Positions 22,746 to 34,557 of a DNA stretch of 64,000 nucleotides are shown here, piece after piece. Numbering within the stretch: the stretch's first letter is position 1; every line of letters starts with the position of its first letter. The translations under genes were made by a program, and so were the position numbers. Below the pieces are notes generated by a model. That model made no database searches. It worked only from the letters and a program-made list of their open reading frames with translations, and was not told the DNA's origin. Source of the stretch: Plantago ovata (taxonomy: Eukaryota > Streptophyta > Magnoliopsida > Lamiales > Plantaginaceae); contig CM051457.1 in the NCBI GenBank assembly GCA_028274465.1, positions 31,717,313-31,781,312 of the forward strand. Reading direction: 5' to 3'.

Positions 22746-22995
22746 CTCCTTCCGTCCCAGAGCAGTTGCACCATTTGCTTTTGGGCATAGAAAATAAGGA
22801 GAAGAGTTAAATATTGAGTTATATTGATAGTGAGTGTTGATTTTACTTTATGGGGGATTTGTGACCACAAAAATATGTTGATGTAATATAAAATTAATAT
22901 AACCATGTCCAAATATGGTAAAAAAATGAAATGGTGCAACTCTAACGGGACTCCCAAAATGGCAAAATGGTGTAACTGTTTTGGGACGGAGGGAG
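22746..22995. mobile_element. Stowaway MITE nested in another MITE
   Basis: A 250-bp element with termini CTCCTTCCGTCCCA and the complement of TGGGACGGAGGGAG style ends, flanked by TA. The inverted arms also share the GTTGCACCATTT block. No coding sequence. Confidence 0.85.
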
Positions 22996-23006
22996 TATAT
23001 CTATAG

Positions 23007-23595
23007 TACCCTCTTAGCGCCCCTAATTACCAAATAGTACCCACTATTCAATCAATTACATTTTGGTCCACGAATTTGACCAAAATGGCGCTTTAAGTAC
23101 TGTTCCTTTTTCAGATTTTCTTTCAGCCAAACAACCCTTACTATTTAAAAAAAAAATTAAAAAAAAAAAACAAAAAAGGAAAAGAAAATTAAAAAAAAAT
23201 TCATATCCATGGCCTTGGCCGGAGCTCCGACCAACCCAGTAGCAGCTCCGATCGGAGCTGTAAGCTCCCAATTTGGAGCTCTTATTACCAACTGCAAATC
23301 GGAGCTGTACAGCTCCGATTTGGAGCTGGTAATAATAAGCTCCGATTGGAGCTTAGGTTCTGGTACCGGAGGAATAGAAGGAGGAAGAAGATGGAAAATG
23401 AAAAAAAATAGATAAAAAAAAAAAATGAAAACGGAAAAAAATATTAAATTATTTAAGGGATAAGGCTTGTTTGGTTTGGAGTTTTGGGACAATGACATTT
23501 ATGTAAATAGGGTCCGGTCAACGCTATTTGGTACTAAAATGTAATTGATTGAGTAATAGGGACAATTTTGAAATTAGGCCTCATAAGAGGGTATT
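23007..23595. mobile_element. fold-back element carrying AGCT array (locus B)
   Basis: The ends form long imperfect inverted repeats: TACCCTCTTA, then CCTAATT, then the exact block CAATCAATTACATTTT, repeated in inverted order at 23520-23595. The centre (23217-23360) holds ten AGCT tetramers in about 135 bp and a near-perfect inverted repeat with 41-nt arms centred between 23308 and 23309. A-rich tracts flank the centre. No transposase is present, and the target-site duplication is not clear. Confidence 0.6.
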
Positions 23596-23701
23596 AATCA
23601 GACATTTTCTCTATTTTACTATTATAATTGAAGAGTAATTTATGGTCAAATTTTAATTTTGTTGATTGCAAAAATTTAAAACGGTACAACTGGAGAGGGA
23701 G

Positions 23702-24505
23702 TATAGATATTTTACAATAAAACATAAAACATGGATATTATGTTTTTAAGTTTATGCTCTTTTGAAAATATTTCATTTTTAATTTAAATAGTTCATATGG
23801 ATGGATTTTTTATATCACAACATATCCAGAAGCAGTATCATAGTAGACAACAAATCAGATGGAACACTACTCTTAAATCATTCCTCGTGCTTGGGGCTTA
23901 CTTAGGGGGGTTTTAACGTATAAGCTCCAAAAAAGTCCATTTCAAATGAAATCTTCAATGGTTTTGAGGCTTAATTTGAGATTTTTTTTTGTGAGACCCA
24001 CATTAATCCTTCCAAACGTAGTTGCTTTTTTCTTGTGAGTTTCATATTTGGGTTTAAATTGAATCTATTAATTAGTATCCCATTTCCATGGACTACTAAT
24101 TAATATCCCCTTCATAGATTGGACTATCTTAATTTGAGATTTTAACTCCAATTAAACCCTCATTAATTATTAATTGTAGACTCCAAAATGAGTGATGTGA
24201 GTCTGATTCCTTTTAAATCTTGCTATTAATTGCAGTCACTAAATTACATTTTTTTCTTGCAAGCAATAATTAACCTCGCTGTAACTCATCGCGGAGAATC
24301 TTCACCATCTTTAGCCTTTAGGCAAGCCATCCCCAATAGAAATAGTTTGCTCCTTAATGTCAACATTAATAACCATCAAAATAACAGCATACTGCAGTAG
24401 TAGAAAATAATTTGGTATCCAAAAGACCAGCTGAACATAGATGATCACCAGCAGTAAATTAAGTAGATACGAACTAGTAATATCTTGATTGTTGTCTAGA
24501 ACAAC
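23702..24505. other. intergenic AT-rich region
   Basis: No gene, repeat or element that I can support. Confidence 0.4.
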
Positions 24506-25278
24506 GAGTTAATTGCATATTTGGTTCAGTAAGTCTCAGTCCACTTCGGATTTAGTCCTCTTTTTATATATACGGTCCTATACGTATATGACATCTGACG
24601 TGGAGGCGGTCTGGAGGTGAGCTGGGCAAACTAGAGCGTCAAGGACTGAAATTAGGACGGGACGAACTGAATTGCAACGAATTAGCATAGTAAAGAGGTT
24701 AAATTTCCGTCCCAATTGAAATCTCCTTTGTATAAACCCTACTTTCATTCTCAATCGTTCCAGTGATACAAAATTGAAAATTCTCTTCCCGATTTCTTTG
24801 TCTAATTGAAACCCAATTGTAATTTTGTGTCGAATTTTGGGAATGGTGACGACATTGAATCTCATGTGCTCTGTTCTTGGTCGAATTGGGGATTTGGGAT
24901 TGACTGGATTGAAAGGGATAATTTGCGTAATTGAAAGATAATCGGTGTGAATTATTTGGTTGGGCGTGAGGAGATTGCTGGGAAGGAGATTACTGAGCTA
25001 AAGAAGGAGGTGATGGTTGCTACGGCCAAGGAAGTTGCAGGTGCTCATGGTGAAGTTGCAGTTGCCGATTGGCATCAATTTCCAATGACAAGGCATGACA
25101 TGGATGTGATTGGGACTGTGTTTGATGACTGTGCGGCCGCCCCAGATGTATACGAACGAATTTGGGCGTTTATACGCCGCTTTATACGCTTCACAGGACT
25201 CGATTCGCCAATTCGCACAAACAGAGGACCAAATTCGAAGTGGACTGGGACTTACATGACCAAATCTGCAATTAACCC
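24506..25278. mobile_element. non-autonomous Mutator-like element
   Basis: A 773-bp element flanked by the 10-bp direct repeat CTAGAACAAC (24496-24505 and 25279-25288). The terminal inverted repeats are about 55 bp (GAGTTAATTGCA at the left, complement of TGCAATTAACCC at the right, both continuing into CAGTCCACTTCG and GTCCTCT). A 9-11 bp duplication is typical of Mutator-like elements. There is no transposase. The interior is less AT-rich than its surroundings and has a gene-like 111-codon open frame (24947-25282), so it may be a Pack-MULE with captured host sequence. Confidence 0.75.
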
Positions 25279-25384
25279 CTAGAACAACGTTCACCAGATC
25301 AAGTTAACCTTACAATAACTCCAAAACCCCTTTAGCAGAAATCTTCATGATCTTTGGGTGGAAGTGAATATCTTCAAATGTGCT

Positions 25385-28300
25385 TGTAAGAATGTGAATC
25401 GATGCCTTCTCATTAATCACCAAGGATATATATATACAATGAAATCCACTATTCTAGGCTATATTCTAGGACAGATATACATTCGTAATACATTTCTAAT
25501 ACATTCCTATCTCTACATTGTCCTATGTAACTCCTATGTTCTAACACTCCCCCGCAGTCGAAACGGGAGGCGGACGAACATTGAGACTGGAACGAAAGTC
25601 GTCAAACAAGACCAAAGACAATCCCTTCGTAAAAATATCCGCAATCTGATAACGAGAGGGAACATGATGAACACGAACCTCACCACGGGTAACCATTTCG
25701 TGAACAAAATGTATATCTAACTCGATGTGCTTTGTACGCTGATGCTGGACGGGATTGCCGGTGAGATAAATTGCAGAGACATTGTCACAGTAGACAAACG
25801 TAGCCTTGCGCACCGGACACAAAAGCTCAAGGAGAAGATTCCGGAGCCAGCATGACTCGGCCACAACATTAGCGACGCCACGATACTCGGCCTCAGCACT
25901 CGAGCGGGACAATGTTGCTTGACGCTTGGCGGACCAGGAGATCAGGTTGTCACCCAAGAAAACACAATAACCGGAGGTAGAACCGCGAGTGTCGGGGCAG
26001 CCGGCCCAGTCGGCATCAGTATATGCCACAAGATCGTTAAGAGAGGAAGGAGTGAGATGGAGTCCAAGAGACAGAGTGCCTTGGACATAGCGTAAGATAC
26101 GCTTGAGATCCTCCATATGTTCAGTGCGGGGATCATGCATGTGAAGACATACCTGTTGAACCGCATAGGATAAATCAGGGCGAGTGAAGGTGAGATACTG
26201 AAGCGCTCCAGCTAAACTCCGATATAACGTAGGATCAGCAAAAGGAGTCCCAACAGCAAAGGAGTCCCAACAGAGGCACTAACTTTTGGCTTTGTGTCAA
26301 CGGGAGTAGCTGTCGAGTTACACGAGCTCATGCCAGCTCGTTCAAGAATTTCAGCTGCATACCGAGACTGGGAAAGAAATAGGCCAGCCTTATGGCGAGT
26401 GACTCGAATGCCAAGAAAGTCATTAAGGAGCCCTAAGTCTTTCATAGCGAATTCCGAATTAAGCTTAGCCATAATCGAGTGCCGAAGCGCATCTGAAGAG
26501 GCAGTCAATATGATATCATCCACATATAGAAGCAAATAAGCAGTATTAGCCCCGCGGTTGTAGACAAACAACGAAGTATCACACTTACTATTGGAGAAGC
26601 CAAGAGTGGCGACGAAGTCAGCAAATCGCTGATACCACGCCCGAGGAGCCTGTTTAAGGTCATATAATGACTTCCGTAATAGGCAGACAGCATCCGGGTG
26701 TGTCGGATCACGAAACCTCATGGGTTGATACATATAAACCGTTTCCTGCAAATTGCCATGGAGAAATGCATTGCTAACGTCGAGTTGATGAATAGACCAC
26801 TGACGAGAAAGAGCAATGCTAAGAACAAGACGAATAGTTGCGGGTTTAACCACGGGACTAAACATTTCACCACAATCAATACCCACGCGCTGAGTTTTAC
26901 CATCACCTACAAGACGGGCTTTATGCCTCTGAAAGGAACCATCAGATTTAATCTTATGCGTAAAAATCCACATGGAACGAATAACATTAACACCCGGGGA
27001 ACGAGGGTCCAATTCCCACGTCTTATTTTAATAAGAGCATTATATTCATCAGTCATGGCCAGTTTCCAGTTAGGATCATCGGAGAGCATCTAAGGGGGTA
27101 CGAGGAAGGGGTGATGGTGTAACTGTAGCTGTATGTGCTTCGGAAGGGTCGAAGATAGTGTGAGGTGTAAAAATGCCATGTTGGCTGCGCGTAACGGGAC
27201 GTTGGGACGGATACGTAGTGTACCGCGTAGTCCGGGGTGGAGGACTGGGATGAGGTGGTGAACTGGGCGGTGAAGCGGATGGAAGATCTGCGAAAGGAAT
27301 AGGCTGTATGGGCGGAGACGAGATATGTCCAGCAGAGGAACCAGGTTGGTTAGGTGAAGTATGGGCTGAGGAAGGAGATGGAGCCCCAGGTGAGGATTGG
27401 ACAGGGGCGGCAGGAGGCGGGGATCGGGGTGTAGGTGTAGTGGTGTAGCCGGGAGATAACAATGGGAGGAGGTGAGCCGGAAGGCCATCCTCGAGAAAAT
27501 CATACTCGGTTGAGCTTGATGTAACCGATTTGGCCATAGGAAAAGTGGTTTCATCAAAATGGACATGGCGACACATAATGATTTTTCGATTTGATAGATC
27601 AAGGCATTTATAACCCCGATGATCCGCCGGATAGCCCAAAAATACGCAAGGAGTGGAGCGGGGTTGAAGTTTGCGAATAGTGGTGGAGGGGAAAAGAGGG
27701 TAACATAAACATCCAAAGGTGCGAAGATGAGTATAGACGGAAAGGCGATTATAGAGAGCTTGGACATGAGATTTATAGGAGAGGAGTTTACTAGGTAAAA
27801 TGTTGAGGAGATATGTGGCTATATGTAAGGCGTGATGCCAAACGAAGGTGGTAAGGAAGCATGATGAGTAGGGTGTGAATGATATTATTAATTGACCGAA
27901 TTTTGCGTTCGGCTTTGCCATTTTGGGGAGAGGTATGGGGACAAGAAAAACGGAATGACATGCCATTAGACTCACAAAATTGGCGAAAAGCAGTATTATC
28001 AAATTCGCCACCATTATCACATTGAACGGTCTTAATCTTCCGTTCGAATTGAGTAGATATATGAGAGTAAAATTTTTGAAAGATGGAGAAAACTTGGGAT
28101 TTTTGAGCAATAGGAAAAATCCACACAAAATTCGTAAAATCATCCAAAAATAAGACATAATATTTATGGCCAGAGGAACTCAAAGTCGGAGAAGTCCAAA
28201 TATCACTATGTATTATATCAAAAGGCATGCATGTGCTAGAATTTGATGGCACAAAAGGAAGCTTAACTTGTTTGCCAAGAATACAAGACTCACATGTAGT

Positions 28301-28526
28301 AAATTTAGACAACCTATTACAATCAATAAGCCTATTATTCTTAAGAACGGATAAAACTGAATCGCCGGGGTGACCCAAACGATGATGCCAGGTGGAAGAA
28401 GCAAGACAACCTGTTGATGGAGCAGGGGGCGAGGGGCTGGGAAGAGTAACTGGATATAAGGGACTAGAGCTCTCACATCGCATTATACGGGTTCCGGTCT
28501 GTACATGTAACTCCTATGTTCTAACA
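25385..28526 (-). mobile_element. Copia LTR retrotransposon, internally deleted
   Basis: The 3142-bp element runs on the minus strand between copies of the 5-bp duplication GTGCT (25380-25384 and 28527-28531). Its 3' LTR is 25385-25546 (162 bp, TG...CA), preceded by a purine tract. Its 5' LTR has been cut to its first 22 bp (28505-28526), which join directly to pre-integrase sequence, so gag and protease are missing. Remaining pol domains in order are the pre-integrase zinc motif (WHHRLGH), integrase, reverse transcriptase with YVDD, and RNase H ending in ADIFTKGL. Confidence 0.9.
25541..28483 (-). pseudogene. broken Copia pol (integrase, reverse transcriptase, RNase H)
   Basis: Pol remnants of the 25.4-28.5 kb element fall in several frames: pre-integrase and integrase at 27791-28483, the integrase C-terminal and proline/serine-rich hinge at 27076-28158, reverse transcriptase at 26212-27012, and RNase H at 25541-26140. 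At least three frame changes separate them, so no Pol protein can be made. Conserved blocks such as FLHGNLQE, SLYDLKQAPRAWY and YVDDIILTA remain readable, which suggests moderate age. Confidence 0.85.
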
Positions 28527-28531
28527 GTGCT

Positions 28532-31500
28532 ACTATTACAATGGCTGCCATAAACAAAGAAGGTGGTTTTTATATAAGATATTCATATCCTGTGATAATA
28601 TACAAGCAAAAATCATGGACACGCAGAAGAGTATTAAACAAAATGCATGCTTGAAATGTGAACAGAATAGGTCCTGTTACAAACATATTCCTCAAAGTTC
28701 TGGGTCACAGCATTCCGCTTGAATAAAAAAGGTTGAAAGTTTCTAGCTAGTCCTACCATTGCCTAGCCTTTTGTAATCCACAAGCAGCAAGGTATTTGCT
28801 CAAGTGTTGGAGAACCACTCAACTACCTGGTGAGAAGCTTAATTAGGAATAACTGAAGATCAGGCCTGTGTTTCTTCGTCAACTTTTCAGCTTTTACAGC
28901 TCAGTCCAAAATTATCCCAAATGTCAGTGAAATTGTAGTTTTTCATCTATGGTGAAGAGGATAAGATAGGAATCGTAGTTTGAAGCAGGGGAAAGTGGCA
29001 ACTAACTGAACCATCTAGTAGCACCATAGCGTGCACTACCAATGAATTTAACTTGCAGAAAGGTAACATTAATGAGAAAGTAAAACCAACAACCTGAACA
29101 ACACCTTTTTTTTTTCTTTTTCTTTTTTTTTAACTAAAGGCACCTCAAATGCAGCAAATGCAAATTCAGAACAAACTTCCTGTAGCATTCAATTTCTTGT
29201 CTGTGTTTTATAATCAAAAGAAACACTAGCCCAGGATTGCATTTGGCCCCATTTTGACGCTAATCCTTAGCTCATTATCATCGATGCAATGCACCTTTTT
29301 TTTTTTTTTAATTGATCCACTATCAAGAGATAATTAGCTCTATAACAAACTCTGTATTGCATATTTGCATATTATATTTTTCATAGATCATGGATGGATA
29401 ATTAGCTCTATAACAAACTCTGTATTGCATATTATATTTTTCATTGTCTGTATATCTTGTTAGCTTGAGAGGCAGCTAAATGCAACTATACTTCAATCAC
29501 CTTGCTATTTGGCCCTATATTTGGAAATAAGGCAGAGTTTTTCTGTGGTGACGCAATGCCAATTTCAATGTCAATGGCTCAATGCTGACCATTTACTGAA
29601 ATAGATTCTGTTCTCCTGGAGTCGGTATGAATAAAAAATAAAAAATGTTCCACATAATTCTTGTTTTCGTTATCTTGTTAATTACAGCGCCAGCAAACTG
29701 GTGTCTGGCGAAAGACATTGATATATTAAGGACAAAAGGCAGCTCATAATACTCTGCGGAGGCAATAAGCTTGTGTGGTTTGATATGGAGATCTCGCAAT
29801 ATGTCCAGATGGTTACTCCCAAAGGTCCATTGTATCTTGTCAAGTGTTTCCTGCTAGATTTAGCTGGGTTAATGGTAGTGGTGGTGCTGGTGAAACTATT
29901 AATGCTTCGAAAGGAACATCAGGAAGGAAGAGAAAGAGGTCCAACGATAGGTTGAAGCTCCATCTAGAATTAGATATAGGTTCTTGATCCATCAGGGTTG
30001 TTTAGCTCTCATATTCTTAATTATCTAGCGATTAGTTTCTGTCTCGTATAAATTGATAGTGATCCTAGAGTCCGGATTTGTTTTGGAAGTTGCATCATGA
30101 GTAGCAGTACTTGAATGCTTAATATAATGTGTAGAACATTTAGCTGAATATATGTCACTTTGTCAATGAATCACATGTATTTTACTTTTTTAGATTAGTG
30201 TTTATGTTTATGTTTGCTGATTGATTGATGATCTAGCATGATCGAGGCAGTTAACTATAACTTCCACCTAATTGGAAGTATGTTGCAAGTCCTTTTCACA
30301 TGAGATGGTCAATTTTCCATCAGAATGTTTGTTGATTTTGCTTGTGCATCTTTTCAGGGTATGAACTGAGTTAACATACTTGAAAGCATAGTGTGTACTT
30401 GAATCGTGAGGTCACTCCTCAGTCAGAGTAGCTGCTGATGACGTTGCCCCGAGTTTGTGCATATGTGTGTAGATATCTCACAGTCGCAGATGAGTTTCTC
30501 CTCTTAAGATCTGAAACTATGCTACTTCTTTTCAGTAATATAGGACAATTTTTGGAATTTGATTCCCATGTAATGTAAACTATTTTCAATCTTTAAATAT
30601 TACAATATAAAAACATATGCTACAGAGGTTATTTGACAGGAGTAAATAACATTCTTTCATGTCAGGCGATTTGCATGTGCTTTCCCACACCGTTTGTGTA
30701 TTTAAGTTTCAAAACAATCATCAACTTGTAACCTGAAATCATAACATTTAGCTAATTCTATTACTGATGGCTGGCTGTTTTTCTAATTGTTGATTTAGTA
30801 TTTCCAGTATATCGAATTATGCTGATTACTCCAGGCTGCAAAACTATTATTATTTCTTGCACATATTGTAAAGCGTAAGCATTGCAAGCAAATGTTGGAT
30901 ATTGTTTTTTAGATCGTTAATTTGTTGTTTAATTTTCTGTTTGGTGTGAATCGTGTCATGTGTTGTTAATCTCAATTTTCATGTTACGATATTCTCCAAG
31001 TAAGAAAAGAAAAATGCGTACTTTGCAATTCTCTGTGTTATGGAAGCCAATTACATTTCCTAAGAAGCCGATGCTATTTGTCATCGTAGGTTGCTTGGGA
31101 GCAACATATTGCAGTCATAGGCAACTTTTAAGCACGATTATGGACCATTTAGTTTTAGTTGCTCCGAAATATAAAATGGCATGCATACAACTCTCTTCCT
31201 ACAGGTACCGGACTGTACCTTTTAGTTTCTCAGTTAATTTAAGAGTATTCACGATGTTCCTTTTAAGGGTTATATGAGTACTGCAAATTCCAATTATTTC
31301 CTTTTCTTTTCACTTTCATAATGCGCATGAAAAATGTGTACTGTGGCTTGTACACAAGATATCTGGTATGTGATCTCACTTCTTTATCTACCTTATGCCC
31401 AGGTAATCTATTGTCGTTCGACACAAATGAGATGATTTCCTGCTGGCTAACTGTGAAAATCGGTTGCCTCAATACCCACTAACATGTGCAATATCGGATA

Positions 31501-33090
31501 GGAATAGAATTGCAAACTGACTTAACAGGTAGTCATCAATATTAGGGGTGGATTGAAAGTGTGCATAAATTCCTTCATATTCCGCAGCATGTGATATTTG
31601 TGGATAATAGTAACTTATAAGATGTGCCGCGGGTAACATTTGGGACAATGATAAGTTGCTCCAGTTGTGATTGTATGTTTCTGCTGCTAGAAGAGTATGT
31701 GTGGTTTTAGTACGTAGTACGACTTGTTCGGTTCTAGATTGACCGAAGTTTCTGGTTAAAGTACAGTTCGAAAATTGGCAAAGTGTTGGCTCAGCTCTTT
31801 GTTTTGTGGTTTGAGGAAGTTGTGCTTGTGGATTGATCCAATAGTTTGTTGTGCAAGTCATTCGACAGGTTTTTGGCTATACATCTTTTGTTGTGTTGAT
31901 TAGTCAGTTTGGCTAATTAGTGAGTTTGGCTCCAGCGTTCCATAACTGTGTGGTATTTTGTTTGGTTTAATTCATTGTGATATTGTATTTTTGTAATTTT
32001 CTTTGGTGTCTTGTCCTTTTCAGGTTCATATCAAGTGAAATTGGTGTGGAGTCCGTAAGGGTACATCATTAATTGAGCTTTTGGTTTGCACCTTAAACCT
32101 GGTTCGGTTGATATCCCTGACATTTTTTATTAGAGTTGAAGTGTTGTCTGGTACCTTTTAAGTATTAGCTAACTCTCTTGAATTAGACATACTAATCAAA
32201 ATTGACCCATGGACATAGGTGATTGTTCGAACTTTAGACGTTGTCAAGTGAGTCATGAGGTTCAGGAATTGGTAGTGGTGAGGTTGATATTTTGAGTGCA
32301 CTTCATTTGTACTTGTTTATACTTCAAACTTGTTCTTCTATCATATGAGGAATGAGGAATAAGAATTTTGCGGTTTCGAATAAGACAATAAAACTAATAA
32401 CACAAAATCATGTAATTATATTTTACTTGATCATGTAGTACCGCTTTATTGCACTGATTGCACATTTGCACCTGTCTGTGCTTTCAAATTTGGACTCATT
32501 TCTGTAACATGAAGCCAAATTGATCATTAGAAAACGAATAGAGAATTGTGCAAGTAACATTTGACACTATGTGTGGTTATTAAACAAATTGATATGAGAT
32601 ACTGTACTACATACAACCTATAATTAAAATGAACTAAATTCGCAATAATAACAATTCGGGACTTGAGTTTTATATATATCGTCTATAAATTTTTGAATGC
32701 CGTTTATAATATGCATTTTCGAATTCCAAAATTATGTAAATGTATACAATAAGATGGGTTATAATTAATGTATTCAGTGTGACCAAGATGATTAAATAAC
32801 AATGGAACGTTAAGATAAATTCAACTGCACTAAAGAATACGCGTCACACGCTAACTAAAGAATACACATCACACGAGTAGCATGTGACGCAGTTGGCACT
32901 TGTATGGCGTTGCGGTAATACACACTTGCCCATAGGTGGGAGTAATTTAATTTCACAAAAACTTTGATGGGAAATTTGATAGTATGTGCTCTAAGTAACT
33001 CACTCCTACACCTTTTGGGATATTTAATATTTTCACATATGGGTAGTCTCGACTAGATAATAGCTAATTTAGCCCTGAGGATACAAAACC
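28532..33090. other. long region without recognisable gene
   Basis: About 4.5 kb of AT-rich sequence. Short open frames (for example at 29773, 30960 and 31469) have no recognised domain or convincing codon usage. An approximate direct repeat of a roughly 45-bp segment occurs near 29331-29450 (AATTAGCTCTATAACAAACT twice). It could include untranslated exons or non-coding transcripts, but nothing in the sequence proves this. Confidence 0.35.
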
Positions 33091-33107
33091 TAAGGATACA
33101 AGACCAC

Positions 33108-33332
33108 TTGGAATTGGAACATCATCCATACTGCGGCATCGATATAACAAAAGGCATCGACGATGAAAAATGGCAAGAGATAATGAGGCACATGACAGTA
33201 CATACACCTGATGAAGAACACCAATTTACATGCGAAAGCTGCATTGCAGATTTCGAAGTGGAATGTTTCAGTAGCGTACATATGTATCGGACAGTCATTC
33301 ACTCATCGGAGGAATACTTTACGTACGTATAA
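33108..33332 (+). pseudogene. gene-like fragment, left arm of an inverted duplication
   Basis: A 74-codon open frame with protein-like composition (for example EEHQFTCESCIADFEVECF, then SSEEYF). It starts at an alternative start codon, so the true start is unknown. I do not recognise the family. The part from 33184 to 33345 is repeated in inverted orientation at 33781-33947, where the frame is broken by stops. This arm is the better-preserved copy. Confidence 0.35.
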
Positions 33333-33947
33333 TATCGTTCATTAAAGGACTATTAATCGCATGACTAGATAAATTATTTACATTCAATGGACATATATAG
33401 TTTCTGTTATACTTAATTACATTGTTATTTATTTCGAGATTTACATTTGGTTAAAAATGAAGTGAATATGTTAAAATTACATATATGTTAGGTATACATA
33501 CACCATTAATTTTGTATTAATACAGACATATATACAAGAATTACATATGGAACATAATAATATTTAAATGACAATCATGAATAACAAAAGAAATAATGCT
33601 TCGCACGCCACGTAATTTCTAGTTAAATAATATATTGAAATAAATGGAGTGAATATATAATCTTCACATAATGACTTCAAACGTAATAAAAAAATAACTA
33701 ATTGAGTAATTAAACTTAATTTAAATGGTGTGCTATATAAATGTATATAGTTTTTGTAGTTATGCAATTAATAGTTTTGAATTGAACTATATTAGACATA
33801 CGAAAAGTATTCTTCCGATGAGTTAAGATCCATCAAATACATCTCTACACTTTGGAAACATTCAATTTCAAAATCTGCAATGCATCTTTTTCGCATGTTA
33901 ATTGGTATTCTTCATCAGTTGAATATATTGTCAAGTGCTTCATATAA
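33184..33947. repeat. inverted duplication with 435-bp spacer
   Basis: Arms at about 33184-33345 and 33781-33947 are inverted copies of each other. Blocks such as CTGATGAAGAA, ACATGCGAAA, TGCATTGCAGATTT and ACTCATCGGA are shared, and identity over the arms is roughly 80% by eye. A transcript through both arms would fold into a long imperfect hairpin. Confidence 0.75.
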
Positions 33948-34010
33948 ACATTCTAGTTTCATAATATGATGCTTTTAGTTATTTTTATCGTATGATTTAA
34001 GAATAATTTA

Positions 34011-34079
34011 AGGTCAAAATGACCATCGAAAAAGTCAACAAAATCAAGTGTTACGTTTATTATTGGACGGAGGAAGTAT
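34011..34079. mobile_element. MITE end remnant
   Basis: The stretch ends in GGACGGAGGAAGTA and is preceded by a GGTCAAAATGACC-type arm, as in Stowaway MITE right ends. No matching left end is found nearby. Confidence 0.4.
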
Positions 34080-34196
34080 GTCTTTTTTTTATAAGAACAT
34101 ATCATGGTTCTTTTTAAAATTAAGTATAATACGTCATACAACTTTATGTTAAAAAATAAAAATTTAAGAAGAGAATAAATAAAAAATAAAAAAATT

Positions 34197-34391
34197 ACGT
34201 CAATAAGATTTGAACCCAACACCTTCAACTAAAATAATGATACAAATAATAGAGCAAAATCACGCCAACAAGATTCGAACCGAACACCTTTAATAAAAAT
34301 AATAATAAAAATAATGGAGAAAAATCACGCCAACATGATTCCAACCCTACATCTTTTAATTAACTAATGACACATGTACGCACCAGATTGA
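34197..34391. repeat. 65-bp tandem repeat, three copies
   Basis: Copies begin at 34197, 34262 and 34327 (ACGTCAATAAGATT, ACGCCAACAAGATT, ACGCCAACATGATT), an exact 65-bp period. Each contains, on the minus strand, a GGTTCGAATC-like stretch resembling the tRNA box B. Confidence 0.7.
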
Positions 34392-34557
34392 AATTGGATA
34401 AGCAAGATCAACGGATTAAAATTGATCGGTAGGTCAATCAACCGTCTTATTATATTACTTTAATAAATTAATAAATTATGTTTTCGATATGATTTAGAAT
34501 TAACACGAGGTCAAATGTAATATTAAAAAATCAACATTTTAAAAATCGGAAACTTGT

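Larger units (their letters stand above)
22583..23701. mobile_element. Stowaway-type MITE split by two nested insertions
   Basis: The outer arms are 22583-22745 and about 23597-23701. The left arm begins CTCCCGTCC, and the complement of the right arm begins CTCCCTCTCC. The two align over about 95 bp, including the shared ACCGTTTTAA and AATTTGAC blocks, and TA flanks both ends. With the inner elements removed, about 275 bp remain, a normal MITE size. The insertions are the MITE at 22746-22995 and the fold-back element at about 23007-23595. Confidence 0.7.

Noticed and set aside
24578..25294. Opposite-strand frames in the Mutator-like element
   Set aside because: No recognised domain and no splice or start evidence; counted as part of the element.
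33090..33302. Minus-strand 70-codon frame over the inverted-repeat left arm
   Set aside because: The plus-strand frame has better composition, and this one is its complement shadow.
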